A stretch of 64,000 bases of DNA from Candidatus Eiseniibacteriota bacterium (GCA_029262235.1 JAJCZU010000004.1:992001-1056000); one strand, 5' to 3'; positions 29,663 to 38,700 are shown, counted from the first letter of the stretch. The notes: a model not told the origin generated them from the letters alone. Program-made: numbers and translations.

Positions 29663-30784
29663 CTAGCGGAAGAACGATTTGACGTCGCTCCACGATACGG
29701 ATTCGGTCGCGGTCGTGCCGCACCCGTGGCCGCCCAGCGTGAGCAGGTACTCGGACCCGCAGATCACGAAGTCGAAGTAGGACCGCGGCGCGGCGAACAG
29801 ATAGTACGTGCCGGGCGGGAGTACGGCTTCGCAGACGGCGGTTTCGCACGGGTCCGCGAAGCTCGATCCGCACCAGAACGTGTAGCCTTCGCAGTCATTC
29901 TCGTCGCCGCCGGTCGAAACGATCGCGACCTGCGACTCGAACTCGGCCGTAATCGTGGCGGTCACCGTTTTCTGCTCCGTCAGCGTGAAGCGGTACCAGT
30001 CGGTGTCGCGCGTCGGCAGATAGTCCGTGACGTACGTCCCTGACTCGCCCAACACGGCGATCCCGTTATCATCGCACACGAGATCGGTCGCCGCGAACGG
30101 CATGAAACTGCACCCCCCGTTGAACGCGTCGACATAGCCGTCGCTGCACTGTTCTTCACGCTCGACCAGATACGTTTCGGGCAACGGGAACGCGCACGTT
30201 TCGGGATCATTATAGTCCGTGATGCGCAGTTCGTACTGCCCGCAGAACAGGTCGTACCCGTCGACTACGATGTAGTACGTCTGGCCCGCTTCGAACGGCA
30301 TGTTGCGAAGCTGCGAGAGATACGGAAAGTGGGGGTACGGGAAGTTCGGTCCTTCACATTTGTCGTCATTGCAGGCGAAGAACTGCTGCGGCGTCGTTCC
30401 GTTTCGAAAGATGATCAGTTTCGTATCGTAATAGGACTGGCAGAGTTCGATGTTCACGTTGATGTCGTTCGCGGGCGTAAACGCGTACACGACATCCGGC
30501 GCGCCCGGCGTATTGAAGGGGCAGATCCAGTCGTAGTCGTCGCTGTAGTCGCACGTGTTGCCGAACGCCGTGAACGGCACACCCGGGATCAGGAGCGCGT
30601 CCCCGGCCGTGTCGCCGGCGGGGATCGTGTCGGGCGCCGCCGCCTGAAACTGTCCCCCGAGCGCCTGCTTGGTCGCCATGACCTCGCTCACGTTCATCTG
30701 ATGCGAAAGGGATTGCGGAAGTTGCGCCGCCGCGCCGGCCGGGGCGATGAACGTGAGAATGAGCAGGACCCAGGCGCGTTTCAT
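29663..30784 (-). CDS. Secreted Cys-rich protein with PPC-like beta-sandwich domains
   Basis: A 373-residue exported protein with a clear signal peptide (about residues 1-21, ending GAAAQ). Two repeated beta-rich units resemble pre-peptidase C-terminal (PPC) domains. The first (about 60-190) contains VVYAFTPANDINVNIELC and AGQTYYIVVDGYD; the second (about 200-350) contains DTDWYRFTLTEQKTVTATI and PPGTYYLFAAP. Many paired cysteines suggest disulfides outside the cytoplasm. No catalytic domain is visible and no sorting module is present. It is probably a binding or surface protein. CGGAGA upstream supports ATG 30784. Confidence 0.7.
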   Translation of the reverse strand: MKRAWVLLILTFIAPAGAAAQLPQSLSHQMNVSEVMATKQALGGQFQAAAPDTIPAGDTAGDALLIPGVPFTAFGNTCDYSDDYDWICPFNTPGAPDVVYAFTPANDINVNIELCQSYYDTKLIIFRNGTTPQQFFACNDDKCEGPNFPYPHFPYLSQLRNMPFEAGQTYYIVVDGYDLFCGQYELRITDYNDPETCAFPLPETYLVEREEQCSDGYVDAFNGGCSFMPFAATDLVCDDNGIAVLGESGTYVTDYLPTRDTDWYRFTLTEQKTVTATITAEFESQVAIVSTGGDENDCEGYTFWCGSSFADPCETAVCEAVLPPGTYYLFAAPRSYFDFVICGSEYLLTLGGHGCGTTATESVSWSDVKSFFR

Positions 30785-30828
30785 GCGTTCTCCGGATGCG
30801 AGGGGGGCGGGCGGGAACAGTTCCGATT

Positions 30829-31722
30829 TTACCAGATCGGGGGCGACACGCCGAACCATTCCGCCGCGTAGAGCTCGAGATCGGGCTTCTGTTCCTGACC
30901 GGACGGCGTGAGCGCGAACACGAACAGAAGCCACGTCTTGCCGGCCCCGTTGCGCGCACCCCGCACCGCGATCCATCGATACCCGAGCATCTCTTCTTCG
31001 AAACGCCCCGAAACGGCGTGGAGGCCGTGATTGGCCTCTGTGACTGCGCTCCAGGCGTCCCGGGTGGCCGGCGTCATGCTTTCGCCCGTGAACGTGCGAT
31101 GGAGCGCGAGCGCCATCTGGGCCGGGGAAGCGGTTATTAGCCGGTTTCCCCAGATGTCCCACGCCCCTTCGCCCGCCAGCTTCTCCGGGAGGAAACCGGG
31201 GTCTTCCCCCGCTTCCCCGAAACCGCTCACGGCCCCGAGTCCGAGCGCCCGGAGCTTCGGTTCGAAGTCTGCCCAGGGAATTTTGCGCTGTATTTCGCGA
31301 AACACGCTCCGGCAGGGGGTCTGAAAGGCCTTGCGGAACGTCATGGCAGCGGCGACTTCGCTCGCGCTGTCACCGGCGACTTCGCCCGTGCTGCCGGCGG
31401 CTGTCCCCGGGCCTGTCCCCCCGCCTGCATCACGGCAGACGAAAGACCCGGCAGGGTTCAGTTCCCCCCGTTCGAGTCCGACAATTGTGGTAGGAACGCG
31501 CAGGAAATCACCGGCGAGAAACGCATGACCGGTCGCAAGCGCGCCGTTTCGTTCAGAAACGAGCGCGCCGTTTTCGTCGAGCAGCAGAACGGCGATCGAC
31601 GGGTGATCGAAGCCGGGGTGGTCGAGCTCCGGCGCCTTCGCGCAGCCCGCCGTGATCAGCAGAGCGAGGCCGAGCAGGAAGCGCACCTGGATTCCTGTCG
31701 AAGTATGTTGCCATCGGATCAT
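30829..31722 (-). CDS. Lipoprotein with degenerate class-D-beta-lactamase/transpeptidase-like fold
   Basis: A 297-residue lipoprotein (signal ending ITAGC, Cys27) whose order of motifs follows class D beta-lactamases and related penicillin-recognising domains. An LLLDENGAL strand is followed by a helix DFLRVPTTIVGLERG, where active enzymes have STFK-P-ALIGLE-G; then CRSVFREIQRKI-ALGLG, ASPAQMALALHRTFTG, and a final WLLFVFAL strand. The nucleophile Ser and Lys of SxxK are replaced (DFLR, residues 72-75), and the KTG site reads VSG, so it should not be a working serine enzyme. A Gly/Ala-rich insert follows residue 100. A -10-like TATTAT 7 bases before the ATG suggests a leaderless mRNA. Fold assignment is mine and not certain. 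Confidence 0.6.
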   Translation of the reverse strand: MIRWQHTSTGIQVRFLLGLALLITAGCAKAPELDHPGFDHPSIAVLLLDENGALVSERNGALATGHAFLAGDFLRVPTTIVGLERGELNPAGSFVCRDAGGGTGPGTAAGSTGEVAGDSASEVAAAMTFRKAFQTPCRSVFREIQRKIPWADFEPKLRALGLGAVSGFGEAGEDPGFLPEKLAGEGAWDIWGNRLITASPAQMALALHRTFTGESMTPATRDAWSAVTEANHGLHAVSGRFEEEMLGYRWIAVRGARNGAGKTWLLFVFALTPSGQEQKPDLELYAAEWFGVSPPIW

Positions 31723-31772
31723 GGATGATATAATACCAGACTTAACTTGGTAACCAATTGGGGATTCAGTCG
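31723..31772. promoter_or_regulatory. Overlapping divergent promoters
   Basis: An AT-rich 50-bp gap with overlapping -10 elements. TATAAT (31729-31734, +) would serve the carbamoyltransferase with a leader of about 32 bases. TATTAT (31735 to 31730, -) serves the lipoprotein gene. TTGCCA at 31708-31713 is a possible + strand -35 but with a short 15-base spacer. Confidence 0.45.
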
Positions 31773-33599
31773 ATGGCCCACGTTCACATACTGGGAATTT
31801 CCGCATACTATCATGACAGCGCCGCCTGCCTCGTGCGGGACGGGGTGCTGTTTGCGGCCGCCCAGGAAGAGCGATTCACACGCAAGAAGCACGATTACGC
31901 GTTCCCGACGAAGAGTATTCGCTACTGCCTGCGCGAAGCGGGAATCACGATCGACCAGGTCGACGCCGTCGTCTTCTACGACCGCCCCTTCACGAAGTTC
32001 GAGCGCATCGTCGAAACGTACCTGATGACGGCCCCGGCCGGTTTCGGGTCGTTCCTGAAAGCGATCCCGCTCTGGCTCAAAGACAAGCTCTTCATGCGCG
32101 AGCACATCAAGAAAGAGCTCGGCTACGAGGGCAAGATCTACTTCACCGAGCATCACGAGTCGCACGCGGCGTCGGCGTTCTATCCGTCGCCGTACGACGA
32201 GGCCGCGTTTCTCACGATCGACGGCGTGGGCGAATGGACGACCACGAGCTTCGGTGTGGGGAAGGGCAAGGATCTCGATATCCTGAAGGAGATCCACTTT
32301 CCGCATTCGCTCGGTCTGCTCTATTCGGCGTTCACGTATTTCACGGGCTTTCGCGTCAATTCCGGCGAGTACAAGGTCATGGGCCTTGCGCCGTACGGCG
32401 AGCCGAAGTACGTCGACACGATTCTCGAGCACATCATCGATCTCAAGGACGACGGCTCGTTCAAGCTGAACATGGATTACTTCGGCTACATGGCCGGCCT
32501 TCGCATGACGAACAAGAAGTTCGCGGATCTCTTCGGCGGTCCGGAGCGCGAGCCCGAAAGTGAACTGACGCAGCGCGAAATGGATCTCGCGCGCTCGGTG
32601 CAGGAAGTGATCGAAATCGCCGTGCTGAAGCTCGCGAAGCACGTGCGTGAAGTGACGGATCAGAAGTACCTCGTGATGGCGGGCGGCGTCGCGCTGAACT
32701 GCGTGGCGAACGGCAAGCTGCTGCGCGAAGGGATCTTCGACGACATCTGGATCCAGCCGGCCGCCGGTGACGCCGGGGGCGCGCTCGGCGCGGCGATGTT
32801 CGTCTGGCACAAGGTGATGGGGAACGATCGTCCCGCTCCGACGGACGGCGACCTGCAGTTCGGCTCGTATCTCGGGCCGGAGTATAAAGATGAAGACATC
32901 AAGCGTTTCCTGGACAAACGCGGGCTCCCGTACACGGAGTACACCGAAGAGGCGATGTACGACGCGGTCGCGGGGATCATGGCCGACGAGAAGGTCGTCG
33001 GCTGGTTCCAGGGGCGCATGGAGTTCGGTCCGCGCGCGCTCGGCGGCCGCTCGATCATCGGCGATGCGCGCTCTTCGGAGATGCAGTCGACGATGAATCT
33101 CAAAATCAAGTATCGCGAATCGTTCCGTCCGTTCGCGCCGACCGTGCGCGAGGAAGTCATCAGCGACTACTTCCAGATCGACCGGCCGAGTCCGTACATG
33201 CTGATCGTGGCCGACGTGAACAAAGACCGCCAGAAACCGATGACCGCCGACCAGAGCAAGCTCTTCGGCATCGAAAAACTGAACGTGCCGCGCTCGGACA
33301 TTCCGGCCATCACTCACGTCGACTATTCCGCGCGTATTCAGTCGGTCGGGAAGAAAGTGAACCCGCGCTACTGGAACGTGATCAAGAAATTCGAAGAGAA
33401 GACCGGGTGCGCGGTCGTTATCAATACGTCGTTCAACGTGCGTGGCGAACCGATCGTATGCACGCCCGAGAACGCGTATCTCTGCTTCATGCGTACGGAA
33501 ATGGACTATCTCGTGCTCGGCCGCTTCGTTCTCGACAAGCGCGAGCAGAAACCACTGGAAGGGGATTCCGACTGGCGTTCGGAATTCGAACTGGACTAA
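31773..33599 (+). CDS. NodU/CmcH-family O-carbamoyltransferase
   Basis: A 608-residue carbamoyltransferase that moves a carbamoyl group from carbamoyl phosphate (via carbamoyl-AMP) to a hydroxyl of a sugar or secondary metabolite. The N-terminal Kae1-like ASKHA domain has HILGISAYYHDSAACLV, the HHESHAASAF metal-binding motif and LTIDGVGEW, then SGEYKVMGLAPYG. The C-terminal domain has GRMEFGPRALGGRSI and CAVVINTSFNVRGEP. ATG 31773 is chosen because GGGGA lies 8 bases upstream and homologues begin at about this point; a TTG at 31758 would add five residues. The next gene, 3 bases on, encodes the SxtJ-like partner. No sugar or antibiotic pathway is adjacent, so the acceptor is unknown. Confidence 0.93.
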   Translation: MAHVHILGISAYYHDSAACLVRDGVLFAAAQEERFTRKKHDYAFPTKSIRYCLREAGITIDQVDAVVFYDRPFTKFERIVETYLMTAPAGFGSFLKAIPLWLKDKLFMREHIKKELGYEGKIYFTEHHESHAASAFYPSPYDEAAFLTIDGVGEWTTTSFGVGKGKDLDILKEIHFPHSLGLLYSAFTYFTGFRVNSGEYKVMGLAPYGEPKYVDTILEHIIDLKDDGSFKLNMDYFGYMAGLRMTNKKFADLFGGPEREPESELTQREMDLARSVQEVIEIAVLKLAKHVREVTDQKYLVMAGGVALNCVANGKLLREGIFDDIWIQPAAGDAGGALGAAMFVWHKVMGNDRPAPTDGDLQFGSYLGPEYKDEDIKRFLDKRGLPYTEYTEEAMYDAVAGIMADEKVVGWFQGRMEFGPRALGGRSIIGDARSSEMQSTMNLKIKYRESFRPFAPTVREEVISDYFQIDRPSPYMLIVADVNKDRQKPMTADQSKLFGIEKLNVPRSDIPAITHVDYSARIQSVGKKVNPRYWNVIKKFEEKTGCAVVINTSFNVRGEPIVCTPENAYLCFMRTEMDYLVLGRFVLDKREQKPLEGDSDWRSEFELD

Positions 33600-33602
33600 A
33601 CG

Positions 33603-34004
33603 ATGCTGCCCAGACCACCGAAAAAAATGCTGCGCAAGTTCGCGTTCGTCTCCGTGATCGTGTTCGCCGCGGTGCTGCCGGGAGTCCGCTGGCTGATCCA
33701 TCACGACGGCGGTTTCAGTGTGCCTCCCGTGCTCATGGGTATGGCGGGCTACGGTCTCGTATCGGCGCTCGTTTGGCCGCCGCTCATTCTGCCGCTCTTC
33801 TGGCTGCTGCACGGAATCGGTTGGGTCAACACGCGCATTCTGCTCGGGATCATCTTCTATTTGCTCTTTACGCCGCTCGGACTTCTGATGCGCCTGTTCG
33901 GGAAGGACATGCTGAACCGCAAGCTCGACCCGAACGCAAGCACCTACTGGATCGACAAGCCGCAGGTGCCGATGCGCCCGGAAGATTACGAACGCCAATT
34001 CTAG
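33603..34004 (+). CDS. SxtJ-like small membrane protein
   Basis: A 133-residue membrane protein with about three hydrophobic segments (residues 12-30, 45-65 and 78-97) and a conserved C-terminus RLFGKDMLNRKLDPNASTYW. This matches the SxtJ family that is nearly always encoded beside NodU/CmcH-type carbamoyltransferases, including in saxitoxin clusters. Its function is unknown; anchoring the carbamoyltransferase or its product at the membrane is a reasonable guess. It starts 3 bases after the carbamoyltransferase stop. Confidence 0.8.
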   Translation: MLPRPPKKMLRKFAFVSVIVFAAVLPGVRWLIHHDGGFSVPPVLMGMAGYGLVSALVWPPLILPLFWLLHGIGWVNTRILLGIIFYLLFTPLGLLMRLFGKDMLNRKLDPNASTYWIDKPQVPMRPEDYERQF

Positions 34005-34042
34005 TCGCCACTCGATCGTGAATCGCGCTACACTTCTCGAGA

Positions 34043-35437
34043 ATGCGTGCAATCGCTGCGCGCGCCCTTATCCCAAAACGGACACGATTCATGACGCCAG
34101 AATCCATCGGCAGCGACGAGCGCACGAAGATATTCGGGCCGCTCCGCGAAGCGAATCTCGCCTTTCAGAAACGGTACCCCGAAGATCCGGTCGGCCGTCA
34201 GCCTGTGCATACGGTCTACGGCGGCGCCGATCTCTATAACCGCACCACGATTCAGAAGCTCGGTGAAATCGCGCGGACGCACTTTCTGCAGTATGCGCCG
34301 AACGCGAGAACGTTGACGGGGGCGCTCGATCTGACATGCGGGCCGAAGATCGCGGAGCAGGTTTACAGGCGCGTGAAACAGAAGCTCGCGACGGAAGCGG
34401 TGGAAGATTTCCGGATCGACTTCGAAGACGGCTTCGGAAACCGGGGCGACGAGGAAGAAGACGAAACCGCGCGCTTCGCCGCCGCCGAACTGGCAGCGTC
34501 GCTCAAAGACGGCACGTCTTCGCCGTTCATCGGCATTCGGATCAAGCCTTTCACGGAAGACCTTCGCGAGCGCTCCGTTCGTACGCTGGATCTCTTTCTG
34601 ACGACGCTGCTGCGCGAAACCGGCGGAGCGGTGCCCGAAAACTTCGTCGTCATGCTTCCCAAGGTCACGATTCCCGAGCAGATCACGGCGCTCGTGCGTT
34701 TTCTCGAGGTGATCGAACGCGCCCACAAGCTGAGCGCCGGCTCGCTTCGCATGGAGATGATGATCGAGCAGACGCAAGCGATTTTCGACGCGTCGGGGCG
34801 CAATCCCCTCATGCGCTTTCTCGACGCGGCGGAGGGGCGGATGAAGGCCGTGGCGTTCGGGACGTACGACTACACGGCGCACGTCAATATCACGGCGAAG
34901 TATCAGACGATGTCGCATCCCGCGTGCGACTTCGCGCATCATGTCACGCGGACGGCGCTCGGCCATACGGGCGTATGGCTTTCCGACGGCGCGACGAACG
35001 TGATGCCGGTCGGTCCGCATCGCGATCCCGATCTGTCGGACATCGAGAAGCGCGAGAATCGCGAGGCCGTGCACCGCGGATGGAAAGAGAGCTATGACCA
35101 CATTCGCCATTCGCTCTATATCGGACTGTTTCAGGGGTGGGATCTGAACCCCGCGCAACTGCCGGCGCGTTACGCCGCGGTCTACTGCTTCTTTCTCGAA
35201 AGCTACGCGGATGCGGCGGAGCGTCTGCGCCAGTTCGTGGACCGCTCGGCGCGCGCCACGCTCACGGGCGACGTGTTTGACGACGCGGCAACGGGGCAGG
35301 GGCTGCTGAATTATTTTCTTGCGGCGCTCAACTGCGGGGCGATTACGGAAGAGGATACGAAAGCGACCGGGCTCACGCTCGAAGAGATCCGCCTGCGTTC
35401 GTTCTACCGGATTCTCGAGAAGCGCCGCAAAGCCTAG
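34043..35437 (+). CDS. CitE/HpcH-type aldolase (DUF6986-like), purine-island associated
   Basis: A 464-residue TIM-barrel protein related to HpcH/CitE aldolases and malate synthase-like enzymes. It has DFRIDFEDGFGNRGDEEED, LPKVT, the metal-binding MEMMIEQTQAIFD and FGTYDYTAHVNI. I recall proteins of this type (DUF6986) occurring with ureide-degradation genes. It could therefore join or split a C2 unit such as glyoxylate, the end product of the pathway next door; that is inference. Start ATG 34043 lies 8 bases after -10-like TACACT (34029-34034), giving a leaderless mRNA; ATG 34091 is an alternative that drops a basic, probably unconserved tail. Its stop overlaps the stop of convergent allE by 4 bases. 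Confidence 0.7.
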   Translation: MRAIAARALIPKRTRFMTPESIGSDERTKIFGPLREANLAFQKRYPEDPVGRQPVHTVYGGADLYNRTTIQKLGEIARTHFLQYAPNARTLTGALDLTCGPKIAEQVYRRVKQKLATEAVEDFRIDFEDGFGNRGDEEEDETARFAAAELAASLKDGTSSPFIGIRIKPFTEDLRERSVRTLDLFLTTLLRETGGAVPENFVVMLPKVTIPEQITALVRFLEVIERAHKLSAGSLRMEMMIEQTQAIFDASGRNPLMRFLDAAEGRMKAVAFGTYDYTAHVNITAKYQTMSHPACDFAHHVTRTALGHTGVWLSDGATNVMPVGPHRDPDLSDIEKRENREAVHRGWKESYDHIRHSLYIGLFQGWDLNPAQLPARYAAVYCFFLESYADAAERLRQFVDRSARATLTGDVFDDAATGQGLLNYFLAALNCGAITEEDTKATGLTLEEIRLRSFYRILEKRRKA

Positions 35438-36174
35438 AGCGCCGGATTCCGATTCACGTCTTTATAGTAGATGTAGGAAGACGGTTCCTTCCCCATGCTC
35501 ACGTACCACTGCGGGCACCACGGGGCCAGCCAGATCACGTCGCCCTCTTTGACCGGGTAGTACCGGTCGTCGAGTCGATAGACACCCTGCCCTTTGATGA
35601 TCATCATGCCGTGTTCCATGATATGCGTTTCGACGAACGGCAGCGTGCCTCCGGGCTGATAAACGAAAATGTTCACGGCCATGTCGAAGTTCAGGTCCTT
35701 CGGAAGAAGCGTCTGCAGCTGCGCGTCGGGGTCGCCGAGAAACGCCTCGCTCGCGATCTTCTTCTCGTTGCCGAAGATCGGGCCCGGAACATCGTAACCT
35801 TCCAGCTGCTCGTAGCGCTTTTCGAAAAACAGGAGGCGTGTCGAACTCGCCGTGCCCTCGATCTCGTACTTCGTGCCGGGCGGGAGATAGGCGAATCCGC
35901 CCGTATCGCTCGCCGTCCCGTTGATCGTGGCGGCGCCTTCGAGCACGTACACGAACAGGCTGCAGTCTCCCGTGCCGCCCGCCCCGCCCTGGCCCTTTTT
36001 ACACGTCGCGTACCATTGCTTGAGGTTCGCGCCCAGCGCCGGGGAGATCACGATGTTGATCTCCTCGCATTCCCAGCCGGGAAGTTCGCTCGGAACGAAT
36101 CCGTCGGGGGTGAGAAGAGCGTGGCGCGGGCGCACGTCGGTACGCGTATGTCCGAATGGGTTCTCTAAGTTCAT
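35434..36174 (-). CDS. allE: (S)-ureidoglycine aminohydrolase
   Basis: A 246-residue double-cupin, manganese-type enzyme that releases ammonia from (S)-ureidoglycine to give (S)-ureidoglycolate. N-terminal landmarks are GHTRTDVRPRHALLTPDGFV and the first cupin strand LFVYVLEGAATI. The second cupin has VETHIMEHGMMIIKGQGVYR and GDVIWLAPWCPQWY, with His/Glu metal ligands. It is the last gene of the leftward operon uraD-uraH-allC-allB-allE, 11 bases after allB. No ureidoglycolate lyase or amidohydrolase follows it. Confidence 0.93.
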   Translation of the reverse strand: MNLENPFGHTRTDVRPRHALLTPDGFVPSELPGWECEEINIVISPALGANLKQWYATCKKGQGGAGGTGDCSLFVYVLEGAATINGTASDTGGFAYLPPGTKYEIEGTASSTRLLFFEKRYEQLEGYDVPGPIFGNEKKIASEAFLGDPDAQLQTLLPKDLNFDMAVNIFVYQPGGTLPFVETHIMEHGMMIIKGQGVYRLDDRYYPVKEGDVIWLAPWCPQWYVSMGKEPSSYIYYKDVNRNPAL

Positions 36175-36185
36175 GGGTCGTCCTT

Positions 36186-37487
36186 CTATCGTTCCGGTCT
36201 CTGAAACCGCCCGCGAGGCGGCCCCGTAATTCGTCCCTCATCATAAACCAGTTCCCCCCGCAGATACGTCTGCTTTATGCGGCAACCGGTTGCGTGCCCG
36301 ATGTACGGCGTGATCTTGTGCCGGTACGCGAGGGTCGACTCCTCGACCGTGCCCGGTTCCGGCACCACGAGCGTGAAGTCCGCGTCGCAGCCCGCTTCGA
36401 GGCGACCTTTCGATGGCAGCGCGAAGAGGCGCGCGGGATTCCCGCACATGAGGCGGGCGAGCGCGTCGCCCCCCGCCGGATTCTCCCAGAGCAGGGGAAG
36501 CCCGTGCTGCAGCGAGCTGATGCCGCCCCATGCCGCACCGAACGGTTTTGCGTTCTTGCGCCAGGGGGGCGCGGGGGAGTGATCGGAGCCGATCGTGTCG
36601 ATCTCGCCACGCACCAGCGCTTCGCGCATGGCGTCGACCGCGGCGCGCGGCCGGAGCGGGGGGGCGCATTTGGCGGCGGGGCCGATGGCGCGCAGATCGT
36701 TTTCGTCCAGAATGAGATAGTGGGGGCAGGTTTCGGCCGTGACGTCCGCGCCTTCCTGACGCGCGCGCACGATCAGAGCGAGCGCGTCGGGATGCGTCAC
36801 ATGGACGATCGTAACGGGGCAGCTGTATCTGCCTGCGAGATCGATCACCCGTTCGATGGCCGCGCACTCGGCACGCGGAGGCCGGGACGCGAGGAAATCG
36901 TCGATCGTTTCGCCGCCCGTCCCGAGCGACCCGGGATCTTCCGCGTGCACGGCGAGCCGGAGGCCGGTTTCGGCGATGCGTTTCATGCCGGTTGCGAGCG
37001 TGTCCGGATCGCATGCGGGGAACTCGTCGATACCGGAATCACACAGGAACGCTTTGAAACCGATGCAGCCCGCATCGGCAAGGCGTTCGATCTCGTGTTC
37101 GTTCCCGGGCACGAGTCCCGCCCAGATCGCGAAATCGACGAACGACTTCATTTCGCCCCGCTCGCGTTTCGCCCGAAACGCAGCGAAATCGATCACGGGC
37201 GGGGACGAGTTGAGCGGCATGTCGAAAACGGTCGTGACGCCGCCCGCCGCGGCCGCGCTCGATCCGGTCGTGAACCCTTCCCACTCCGCTCTGCCCGGTT
37301 CGTTCCAGTGCACGTGTTCGTCGACGAGGCCCGGGAAGAGGATCGCGCCCGCCGCGTCGACCGTGTCGTGCGCCTCGCCCGCGATCGAGTCGCCGATCGC
37401 GGCAATGGCGCCGTCCAGAATGCCGATGTCGACGCGTGGTCCGTCCGCGCGCAGAAGCCGCGCGTTTCTGACCGCTTGATCAAACAT
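36186..37487 (-). CDS. allB: Allantoinase
   Basis: A 433-residue amidohydrolase that opens the hydantoin ring of allantoin to give allantoate. The binuclear zinc site is readable: DEHVHWNEPGR, the carboxylated-Lys motif GFKAFLCDSG, HAED, HVTHP and GSDHSPAP. These match allantoinases better than dihydroorotases or hydantoinases. Start ATG 37487 lies inside the end of allC (8-base overlap), as expected for coupled translation; the frame further upstream is a shadow of allC. Confidence 0.94.
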   Translation of the reverse strand: MFDQAVRNARLLRADGPRVDIGILDGAIAAIGDSIAGEAHDTVDAAGAILFPGLVDEHVHWNEPGRAEWEGFTTGSSAAAAGGVTTVFDMPLNSSPPVIDFAAFRAKRERGEMKSFVDFAIWAGLVPGNEHEIERLADAGCIGFKAFLCDSGIDEFPACDPDTLATGMKRIAETGLRLAVHAEDPGSLGTGGETIDDFLASRPPRAECAAIERVIDLAGRYSCPVTIVHVTHPDALALIVRARQEGADVTAETCPHYLILDENDLRAIGPAAKCAPPLRPRAAVDAMREALVRGEIDTIGSDHSPAPPWRKNAKPFGAAWGGISSLQHGLPLLWENPAGGDALARLMCGNPARLFALPSKGRLEAGCDADFTLVVPEPGTVEESTLAYRHKITPYIGHATGCRIKQTYLRGELVYDEGRITGPPRGRFQRPER

Positions 37488-38694
37488 GGCGCGCCGCGAG
37501 CGCCTGCACGAACTGCAGCAGCGCGTGTTCGGCCGCTTCGATGTCACCGGCTGTTACGGATTCTTCGGGATGATGGCTGAGCCCGTCTTTGCAACGGACG
37601 AACAGGAGCGCGATCGGGCATGTTTCGCGAAAGGAAACGGCGTCATGCCCCGCGCCGCTTACGAGGACGGGGGCGTCTCCCTGCGTTTCCGTGAGCGCGC
37701 TCTCGAGCAGCGACGTGAGGCCCGCATCGCACTGGACGGTGCCCGTTTCCTGGCGCACGGTCCATGTGAGCGCCAGGCCGCGTTCGCGGCACACGCTCTC
37801 GGTTAAAGCCCGGATCGAGCGGATCGCTTCGTCGCGCGCATCGTCTACTGAGTGACGGATGTCGAGCGAGAACGTAACGCGCCCGGGAATGACGTTGGCC
37901 GCGTTCGGTTCGACGTGCAATGCGCCTACCGTGGCGCGCAGGTCTTCGCCGGCCCGCGCGCATCGCTCCGTTTCCGTCACGACGAGCGCGGCGGCCACGA
38001 GCGCATCCTGTCGCGCGTTCATCGGCGTGTTTCCCGCATGGCCGGCCTTGCCCTCGATCACGACATGAATCCGGCTTTGCCCGCAGATCGAGTGCACGAC
38101 CCCGCAAGCGCGATCCGCCCGTTCGAGTACGGGCCCCTGTTCGATGTGCATTTCGACGTAGCCGAGAAGGTCGCGCGGCGGAGCCTGCTCCCGCACGATC
38201 GCGTCCGGGTCGGCGCCCCATGCGCGCAGCGCGTCCGCGATCGAGACGCCCGCGTCGTCTTCGAGCGCGAGCCAGGCAGGGTCGAATCGGCCGTTGAAAA
38301 ACGCGCTCCCGAGATAAGCTGTCTGGAAACGCACGCCCTCTTCGTCGCAGAAGGCCGCGACCTCGATCTGAAACGGCAGGGAGAGTTTACTCTCCCGCAC
38401 GGCCTCGACACACGCGATCCCGGCCAGCACGCCGAGCGCTCCGTCGAACCGCCCCGCGTTCCTGACCGTGTCGAGGTGCGAGCCGATGCAGAGAGCCCGG
38501 GCACCGGTGCCGTAGCGCCCGATCAGGTTGCCCGCCGCGTCGGTCCGCGTGATCATGCCGGCGTCGTCCATCCAGCCGCGCACGAGTTCGTTCGCTTCCC
38601 GCATGCCGGGCGAGAGACAGAGGCGCGTAAGCTCCCCCTCGCAATCCGTGATCTTCGCGAGCTCTTGGATTCGTTGGAGTGTGCGGCCGGGCAT
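37480..38694 (-). CDS. allC: Allantoate amidohydrolase (M20 family)
   Basis: A 404-residue M20/amidohydrolase-type metallohydrolase that splits allantoate to ureidoglycine, CO2 and ammonia. It has GSHLDTVRNAGRFDG, FCDEEGVRF, MHIEQGPVLE and SGAGHDA, the metal-ligand series of the AllC/beta-ureidopropionase/ureidoglycolate amidohydrolase group. The lid/dimerisation domain (about residues 205-320) has GKAGHAGNTPM. Order in the operon favours allantoate, but a related enzyme could also act on ureidoglycolate. It begins 6 bases after uraH. Confidence 0.9.
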   Translation of the reverse strand: MPGRTLQRIQELAKITDCEGELTRLCLSPGMREANELVRGWMDDAGMITRTDAAGNLIGRYGTGARALCIGSHLDTVRNAGRFDGALGVLAGIACVEAVRESKLSLPFQIEVAAFCDEEGVRFQTAYLGSAFFNGRFDPAWLALEDDAGVSIADALRAWGADPDAIVREQAPPRDLLGYVEMHIEQGPVLERADRACGVVHSICGQSRIHVVIEGKAGHAGNTPMNARQDALVAAALVVTETERCARAGEDLRATVGALHVEPNAANVIPGRVTFSLDIRHSVDDARDEAIRSIRALTESVCRERGLALTWTVRQETGTVQCDAGLTSLLESALTETQGDAPVLVSGAGHDAVSFRETCPIALLFVRCKDGLSHHPEESVTAGDIEAAEHALLQFVQALAARHV

Positions 38695-38700
38695 GGTGAT

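Noticed and set aside
31719-34052. A 777-codon open frame on the minus strand opposite the carbamoyltransferase
   Set aside because: Its product is rich in Arg, His, Val and Asp with no recognisable motif, and the + strand frame is an unmistakable carbamoyltransferase. Long antisense frames are expected at this G+C content.
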